DNA of 11,711 bases from Candidatus Bathyarchaeota archaeon (GTDB taxonomy: Archaea > Thermoproteota > Bathyarchaeia > Bathyarchaeales > Bathyarchaeaceae), in contig JAOUPL010000033.1 of the NCBI GenBank assembly GCA_029879825.1, positions 1-11,711 on the forward strand. The letters are read 5' to 3'. The notes beneath the pieces were generated by a model. It saw only the letters and a program-made list of their open reading frames with translations. It had not been told where the DNA came from and made no database searches. Position numbers and translations under genes: made by a program. Shown piece after piece: positions 7,758-11,711 of the stretch. The number at the start of each line of letters is the position of its first letter. Position 1 is the stretch's first letter.

Positions 7758-8016
7758 TATACTCTAGGATACTTCGAAAACCCTTCGAGTGCAGAAATGG
7801 TTGAAAAGCCGTCGATTAACACGAAAAAGCTCAAACCATGCACTATTAAGCATTTAGACTTAACTCGAAAATCCCCGCATGCCAAAAATCCTGAAAACAC
7901 AGCGGACCCGACGGAATGCGCTCGGTGTAGCAGGCGGATACTGAATTCTTTGTTGTTTCATTTCACAGATTGCGCGCGCTACCCTTACTCATACATACTC
8001 TTTTTTTTCTGTTACT

Positions 8017-8032
8017 CTTTTTCTAGAGAAAG
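8017..8032. repeat. 16-bp near-palindrome
   Basis: CTTTTTCTAGAGAAAG reads the same on both strands except for one mismatched pair. It lies just after a T8 tract (8001-8008) and about 200 nt before the TspO-like gene. It could be an operator for a dimeric regulator such as the neighbouring HTH-PRTase protein, or a small terminator hairpin; the sequence does not decide. Confidence 0.4.
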
Positions 8033-8042
8033 CAACATTATG

Positions 8043-8147
8043 AGAATGTTGAAACGGGAACAAATTGCTTTGCGCGCGTAATGAGATATTATGTAAAAGA
8101 ATGTTAAACGGTGACAAAAATAGTGCCAAAAGGGCGCGCGCGCGTAA
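8043..8147 (+). repeat. Two-copy degenerate direct repeat ending in GC runs
   Basis: Copy one (8043-8081) begins AGAATGTTGAAACGG and ends GCGCGCGTAA; copy two (8098-8147) begins AGAATGTTAAACGG and ends GCGCGCGTAAA after a slightly longer middle. The start points are 55 bp apart. The shared order (AGAATGTT, AAACGG, ACAAA, a spacer, an alternating GC run, TAA) is too extended to be chance of composition alone, but the middle is diverged and only two copies are seen, so this is not a CRISPR array. Confidence 0.5.
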
Positions 8148-8195
8148 ATATTCCTGCTATTATAAAAGATTGCGCGCCGCGTGCGAGCGCTTAGT

Positions 8196-8205
8196 GCTTT
8201 TATAC
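8196..8205 (+). promoter_or_regulatory. TATA element for the TspO-like gene (leaderless start)
   Basis: GCTTTTATAC is centred about 27 nt before the ATG at 8229, the distance expected when transcription begins at or very near the start codon. No Shine-Dalgarno precedes 8229, which fits a leaderless message. A second TATA-like stretch, ATTATAAAAG, lies at 8158-8168. Confidence 0.5.
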
Positions 8206-8228
8206 GTGGTTTGATATAATGTTGTGTT

Positions 8229-9002
8229 ATGTCACAAATAAAAGGCAATATGGCTTTGCAGATTTTTAATGTCGTTGCTTTTCTTGCATTAGTTATTGTT
8301 AATGGGTTGGCTACTACTACTTTGTTGAATGGGAGGACGACGGCTGAGGTTTCTGGTTTGTATCCGACGTTGATTACGCCGGCTGGTTTTACCTTCTCGA
8401 TTTGGGGTATAATCTATGTGCTGCTTCTTGTTTTTGTTGTGTTTCAGCTTTTGCCTCGGCATCGACAGGATGCGTTTCATGGCCAGATCGGTTACCTTTT
8501 CGCGCTTAGTAGTGTCTTTAATGTTGTGTGGTTGTTTCTTTGGCAGTATGACTACATTACTGTATCTGTAGCGTTGATGTTTGCATTATTGACGTCGTTG
8601 GTTGCGATTTATCTTCGTTTGCAGATTGGCAAATCAAAAGTGCCTTTTAGAGAGAAGTTGTGTGTGCATTTGCCTTTCAGCGTTTACTTAGGGTGGATTA
8701 CAGTTGCTTCCATTGCGAATGTCGCGACTGCTTTGGTTTCGGTGAATTGGGATGGCTTCGGCATTAGCGAAGCGACTTGGGCCGTGCTTGTCATTGCAAT
8801 AGCGTTGATAGTCACACTTGCAGTATTAGCTACCAAAAGAGACATTGCATATGGCCTAGTCATCATATGGGCACTCGCAGGGATAACAGTTAATCAAAGC
8901 GGAAATCCAGACGTAGTCACCACAGCAGAAGTAAGTGCCATCATAACCGCAATAGCTATAATTGTAGTAGGCTTGGCTTCTAAACTCAAGCGTACAAACT
9001 AA
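8229..9002 (+). CDS. TspO/MBR-like tryptophan-rich membrane protein
   Basis: 257 residues, nearly all hydrophobic, with about eight predicted membrane spans (roughly 10-30, 54-75, 88-104, 108-130, 147-170, 183-201, 207-222, 235-252). The segment TPAGFTFSIWGIIYVLL (50-66), the NVVWLFLW pair of tryptophans (98-105) and scattered Trp (156, 174, 184, 214) resemble tryptophan-rich sensory (TspO/MBR) proteins, which bind porphyrins and other hydrophobic ligands. Classical TspO has five spans and about 160 residues, so this is a longer relative and ligand and role are unknown. The ATG at 8229 fits a leaderless start; a second ATG at 8250 has AAAAGG only 4 nt before it. The first two thirds is strongly G/T-rich and the end A/C-rich, unlike other genes here. 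It is flanked on both sides by GCGCGC runs. Confidence 0.7.
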   Translation: MSQIKGNMALQIFNVVAFLALVIVNGLATTTLLNGRTTAEVSGLYPTLITPAGFTFSIWGIIYVLLLVFVVFQLLPRHRQDAFHGQIGYLFALSSVFNVVWLFLWQYDYITVSVALMFALLTSLVAIYLRLQIGKSKVPFREKLCVHLPFSVYLGWITVASIANVATALVSVNWDGFGISEATWAVLVIAIALIVTLAVLATKRDIAYGLVIIWALAGITVNQSGNPDVVTTAEVSAIITAIAIIVVGLASKLKRTN

Positions 9003-9019
9003 CATTTGTTCGAAAATAC

Positions 9020-9053
9020 CGCGCGCAATACATGTGATAACAAGAGCGCGCGC
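9020..9053. terminator. GC-run hairpin between convergent genes
   Basis: CGCGCGC (9020-9026) and GCGCGCGC (9046-9053) can pair as a stem of at least six G-C pairs around a loop of about 19 nt. It lies in the 69-nt gap between the TspO-like stop and the helicase stop, and a T5 tract follows on the plus strand (9063-9067). A shared terminator is plausible, but archaeal termination depends mainly on T tracts, and any two GC runs can pair, so this is tentative. Confidence 0.35.
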
Positions 9054-9071
9054 AAGTAGGCATTTTTGCGT

Positions 9072-11201
9072 CTACAGAATTTCAGTGACTTTTCGCACTT
9101 GTATGTGAAGGTTTTTTCCTTCATGGTAGAGGGTGATTCTAGCCCTAAACTTCATGTTCTTCTTTATAAGGTTGGGAGGTCCCTCATATTCTTCTGGAAC
9201 GAGTCTAGCTCTCCACTTGTTGTTAATTATGCATATGGCTTTTCCCGGCAAAACCTTTTCAACTTCCACCTCGTACAGGTCTTTATCCTCTTTTTCATCA
9301 GCTTTGGACATGCTGGCTACCGAGGCGATGCGATCCCAACCCATTTTATGGATTTGATCAGCCTCTTCGAGGTGATTTATGGCAGCATTGACGATGCTTG
9401 GAGAATAGCCTTCTAGGGCCAATTCCTCTAGAAGGTCTTCTATGAGAAGCCCTCTTGCTCCAGCCTTCATTGCCTTCGTCCATAGCCTCTTCGCCGCCCG
9501 ATTAACCTCTTTAGTGAACTCCTTGACTTTTTCTACCTCAACTTCGATTTTCTCTACAACTTTTTGTGGCAGTGTGAAAGGTTTCTCTTCAGCTATCTCT
9601 GATTCTGGTATTGGGTTGAATGCCGGTTTCACTCCCCTTCTTGTAAAAAGTTTTAGCTGTTTGGTTAGGCTGGCTACTATGCCTTTCATCTTCTCCACCC
9701 TTCGTTTGCTGGCATAGAGGTAAGCGATGTCGTAGGTCTCTTTAGCTGCCAGTATCACCGTTTTTCCGATGCTTTTTCTTCCTGTTCTTCCTTTGCGTTG
9801 AATGTAGCGTATTTCGCTGGGGACAGGCTCGTAGAAGATAACAAGGTCAACAACCGGGATGTCTAAACCTTCTTCAGCTATGCTGGTGGCCACCAAAATA
9901 TTCAATTTGCCTTCCCTAAAATCATGTAGTATTTGGGCTTGCTCGTCTTGGCTGAGACCCGGATCATCTTCTTTGCTGGCTTGCCCTACAAAACGCTTCA
10001 CATATACGCCGTTTAAGGCCTTCAGCTCGCTGACCAGGTGGGTTGCTGTGTCTCTATATTGCGTAAAAACTAGAATGCGCGTGGAAGGATTGCTCCCTAG
10101 GTGCCGACTAACCTCTTCCTTAAGTGCAAGGACTTTTGGGTGGTTCAAGCCGCCAATTTTGGCGAGATAATTTCTTAGCAGACGGTAACTTGGGTCGTTA
10201 ATGATGTTTCTGTAACTTTTCTTTTGGTGGCCATTTCTCTCCACCCTTTCGAGAAAACGACTTAAGGAGTAAGTTCCCTGTGTTTCGAGGAGTTCTAGGG
10301 CGTGAAAGGTTGTGAGCGATGCAGCTTGAAGCATGATTGCGCCGTAAAGAGGGCCTTTCTCCGTTTCGGAGGCGTCCTCCAACAGCTTTCTAAGGCTTTC
10401 TCCAGCCTCCAAAAGGTCTCTACGATTCACATAATTCAAATATTTTTTAACTACACCCAGAAACTGAAGCCTTCTAAGCCTCTCCCAAAGAATGTCTCTT
10501 AAGATGCCTCCCATTTCTTTGTATTCTCTGGGAAGGTCTACTTGCTTCCATTCAACATCCACCCGATAAATGTAGGGTTCTACATCCGGATCCTCCTCTG
10601 TTCGAAACTCTATCTGTTCTATGTAAAGATCGCTGCAGGTTTGATGGATGTTCTTCTGGTTGGATCCTGGACTGGCGGTTGTTGCCATGATGACGGGCCA
10701 ACGAGCCTGCTCCACATACTTCTTAGCCACGAGGGTGTAGGCATAGTTCTTGCGAGCCCGATGGCACTCGTCAAACACTACAAAACTAAAGTTTTCGAGG
10801 GAGAACCTTCCACTTTCCAGATCGTTCCTTACAACCTGAGGGGTAGCAAAGAAAACCTTGGCATCCCCTTCCCAAAGAAATCTTCTGTAGCTGGGAGGCA
10901 CCTTACCTGTGAGGACAGCCATGTCTTCAGCCTTGATTTTTAGAAACTTGCTGAAGGTGTCTTTGTGTTGGAGGACCAAGGGCCTGGTGGGAGCCATAAT
11001 CAATATTTTCATGTTCCAGTGGTTGTAGATAAAGTGAGCTGCAGCCAAAGTAGAGATCACGGTTTTGCCAAGAGCTGTCGGCAGTATCACCATGGTGTTT
11101 TTCTGGCAGGCTTTTTCCGCTATTGTTTGCTGGTAAAGCCTAGCCTCCACAGTTTCAGGCCAGATCAAAGGATGCTCAACGTACTTCTTGTTCAAACCCA
11201 T
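9072..11201 (-). CDS. Hef/FANCM-like superfamily 2 helicase without XPF nuclease domain
   Basis: 709 residues from the ATG at 11201. Seen: Walker A LPTALGKT (40-47), APTRPLV (70-76), DECH box (144-147), TASPG (175-179), a helical insertion typical of Hef/FANCM between the two RecA folds (about 225-350), TSIAEEGLDIP (439-449) and QRKGRTGR (468-475). These predict an ATP-driven DNA translocase acting on stalled forks and branched DNA. Euryarchaeal Hef continues into an ERCC4/XPF nuclease with its ERKxxxD motif; this one does not. Instead it has a charged, coiled-coil-like stretch (545-575), a winged-helix-like part (about 575-625), an acidic linker, and a final beta-rich, OB-like domain (about 642-709). 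The ATG at 11201 is favoured over GTG at 11210 because a TATA element sits about 27 nt upstream and no Shine-Dalgarno is present. It is divergent from radA. Confidence 0.88.
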   Translation of the reverse strand: MGLNKKYVEHPLIWPETVEARLYQQTIAEKACQKNTMVILPTALGKTVISTLAAAHFIYNHWNMKILIMAPTRPLVLQHKDTFSKFLKIKAEDMAVLTGKVPPSYRRFLWEGDAKVFFATPQVVRNDLESGRFSLENFSFVVFDECHRARKNYAYTLVAKKYVEQARWPVIMATTASPGSNQKNIHQTCSDLYIEQIEFRTEEDPDVEPYIYRVDVEWKQVDLPREYKEMGGILRDILWERLRRLQFLGVVKKYLNYVNRRDLLEAGESLRKLLEDASETEKGPLYGAIMLQAASLTTFHALELLETQGTYSLSRFLERVERNGHQKKSYRNIINDPSYRLLRNYLAKIGGLNHPKVLALKEEVSRHLGSNPSTRILVFTQYRDTATHLVSELKALNGVYVKRFVGQASKEDDPGLSQDEQAQILHDFREGKLNILVATSIAEEGLDIPVVDLVIFYEPVPSEIRYIQRKGRTGRKSIGKTVILAAKETYDIAYLYASKRRVEKMKGIVASLTKQLKLFTRRGVKPAFNPIPESEIAEEKPFTLPQKVVEKIEVEVEKVKEFTKEVNRAAKRLWTKAMKAGARGLLIEDLLEELALEGYSPSIVNAAINHLEEADQIHKMGWDRIASVASMSKADEKEDKDLYEVEVEKVLPGKAICIINNKWRARLVPEEYEGPPNLIKKNMKFRARITLYHEGKNLHIQVRKVTEIL

Positions 11202-11223
11202 GGAAACCACAATAGTGTGTGCA

Positions 11224-11232
11224 TATTAAAAA
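11224..11232 (-). promoter_or_regulatory. TATA element of the Hef-like helicase gene
   Basis: On the minus strand TTTTTAATA is centred about 27 nt before the ATG at 11201, the distance expected for a leaderless start there and too close for the alternative GTG at 11210. This element decides the start call. Confidence 0.55.
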
Positions 11233-11277
11233 TAGTTACTTTCACTGATCTCTCATCTTCATTACGATACGTTGGAT

Positions 11278-11345
11278 CACAGGTTTTAAAGCCAATATAC
11301 GAAGAATGCATTTTCAAACCTAACGAATGCATAGCTCAACCTGTG
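11278..11345 (+). promoter_or_regulatory. radA upstream region with paired repeats
   Basis: Two identical GAATGCAT boxes, each with the palindrome ATGCAT, start at 11304 and 11325, exactly 21 bp (two helical turns) apart. They are enclosed by a perfect 8-bp inverted repeat, CACAGGTT (11278-11285) and AACCTGTG (11338-11345). TATA-like sequences at 11284-11290 and 11294-11299 would place the radA start site at or among the boxes. A same-face repressor or activator site is plausible; no regulator can be named. Confidence 0.45.
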
Positions 11346-11361
11346 AAAAGGTGAAATCGAA

Positions 11362-11711
11362 ATGACGAATGACGATTTGGAAACCCTAGAGGGCGTTGGG
11401 TCCGCTATGGCCAGCAAACTTCGATCTGCCGGACTAACCACTTTGGAAGCAATTGTCGTGACTCCACCTAAGGAGATAGCGGAAAAGACAGGGATAGGGT
11501 TCAACACGGTTCTTAATATTGTTGCGGCAGCCAGAAAATCGGCTTGCGTCGACTTTATCACAGCCGAGGAACTATGGAAAAAGAGGCAAAACATGCTCAA
11601 GTGCTCCACAGGCTCCAAGAATCTAGACGAACTTTTGGGCGGCGGAATCGAAACTCAGGCCATGACTGAGTTTATAGGCGAATACGGTGTAGGCAAAACC
11701 CAAATCTGTTT
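11362..11711 (+). CDS. radA: RadA recombinase, N-terminal part (runs off the window)
   Basis: Archaeal RecA/Rad51 homologue that forms filaments on single-stranded DNA and carries out strand exchange. 116 complete codons are visible. Seen: the N-terminal helix-hairpin-helix domain (LEGVGSAMASKLRSAG, 9-24, through about 60), the linker that ends at STGSKNLDELLGGGIETQA (82-100), and the Walker A GEYGVGKTQ (106-114). Most archaeal RadA read GEFGSGKTQ there, so Tyr108 and Val110 are mild variants. The gene is cut by the window end, and Walker B, L1 and L2 are outside. The ATG at 11362 is preceded by AAAGGTGA (11347-11354) at 7 nt. It is divergent from the Hef-like helicase across a 160-nt intergenic region, a natural pairing of homologous recombination with fork remodelling. 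Confidence 0.95.
   Translation, partial: MTNDDLETLEGVGSAMASKLRSAGLTTLEAIVVTPPKEIAEKTGIGFNTVLNIVAAARKSACVDFITAEELWKKRQNMLKCSTGSKNLDELLGGGIETQAMTEFIGEYGVGKTQIC

Larger units (their letters stand above)
7702..8228. other. Long gene-poor region with regulatory and repeat structure
   Basis: No open frame in this stretch has a ribosome-binding site, family signature or convincing composition; the longest (7797-8081, plus) reads as arbitrary sequence. The region holds the divergent promoters of the HTH-PRTase gene and the TspO-like gene, four GCGCGC runs (7972, 8072, 8134, 8172), a T8 tract at 8001-8008, a 16-bp near-palindrome (8017-8032), and two copies of a degenerate repeat (8043-8081 and 8098-8147). 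At 7902-7920, on the minus strand, about 19 nt resemble the 3' end of a tRNA. It reads as a control or rearrangement-prone region rather than a coding one. Confidence 0.6.

Noticed and set aside
7797..8081. 94-residue open frame on the plus strand
   Set aside because: No ribosome-binding site or TATA at a suitable distance, no recognisable domain, low-quality composition (Phe/Ser/Tyr/Cys runs from a T8 tract), and it runs through the repeat and GC-run region.
8043..8147. Possible CRISPR array
   Set aside because: Only two diverged units, no identical repeats, no cas genes nearby.
11208..11210. GTG as start of the Hef-like helicase
   Set aside because: It lies too close to the TATA element for a leaderless start and has no Shine-Dalgarno; the ATG at 11201 fits better.

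Overview
The window looks archaeal. RadA (rather than bacterial RecA), a Hef/FANCM-type helicase, TATA/BRE-like elements about 25 nt ahead of leaderless starts, and a mix of leaderless and Shine-Dalgarno starts all point that way. An uncultured Thermoproteota-type (Bathyarchaeia-like) genome is my best guess from the gene set, but no rRNA or other decisive marker is present, so the lineage is inference.

Layout: (1) 4-4382, plus strand: a compact branched-chain amino acid operon, leuC-leuD-leuB-leuA. LeuA or a citramalate synthase makes the 2-alkylmalate, LeuCD isomerises it, and LeuB oxidatively decarboxylates it. The window begins 3 nt before leuC, so the operon promoter is not visible. (2) 4395-5420, minus: mtnA, convergent with leuA and only 12 nt away. 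(3) 5421-5619: a short gap with what looks like the 5' end of a small or decapitated gene (5532-5675, plus). (4) 5620-7674, minus: a Nudix hydrolase, an endonuclease III-like HhH protein that appears to lack the catalytic lysine, and an HTH-phosphoribosyltransferase regulator. (5) 7675-8228: about 550 nt without a convincing gene, holding promoters, a 55-bp-period degenerate repeat, a near-palindrome and several GCGCGC runs. (6) 8229-9002, plus: a long TspO/MBR-like multi-span membrane protein whose base composition flips half way along. (7) 9072-11201, minus: a Hef-like superfamily 2 helicase with a novel-looking C-terminus in place of the XPF nuclease. (8) 11362 to the edge, plus: the 5' part of radA, divergent from the helicase across a 160-nt intergenic region with paired ATGCAT elements.

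Functionally the left part is amino-acid metabolism and salvage; the right part is recombination and fork repair (Hef-like plus RadA), with a possible base-damage/nucleotide-sanitation pair (HhH protein plus Nudix) between them. The features that ordinary annotation does not explain are the clustering of alternating GC runs between 5.6 and 9.05 kb only, the nuclease-less Hef with its extra C-terminal domains, the active-site changes in the HhH protein, and the repeat architecture in front of radA. No CRISPR array, transposase, rRNA or intact tRNA was found.
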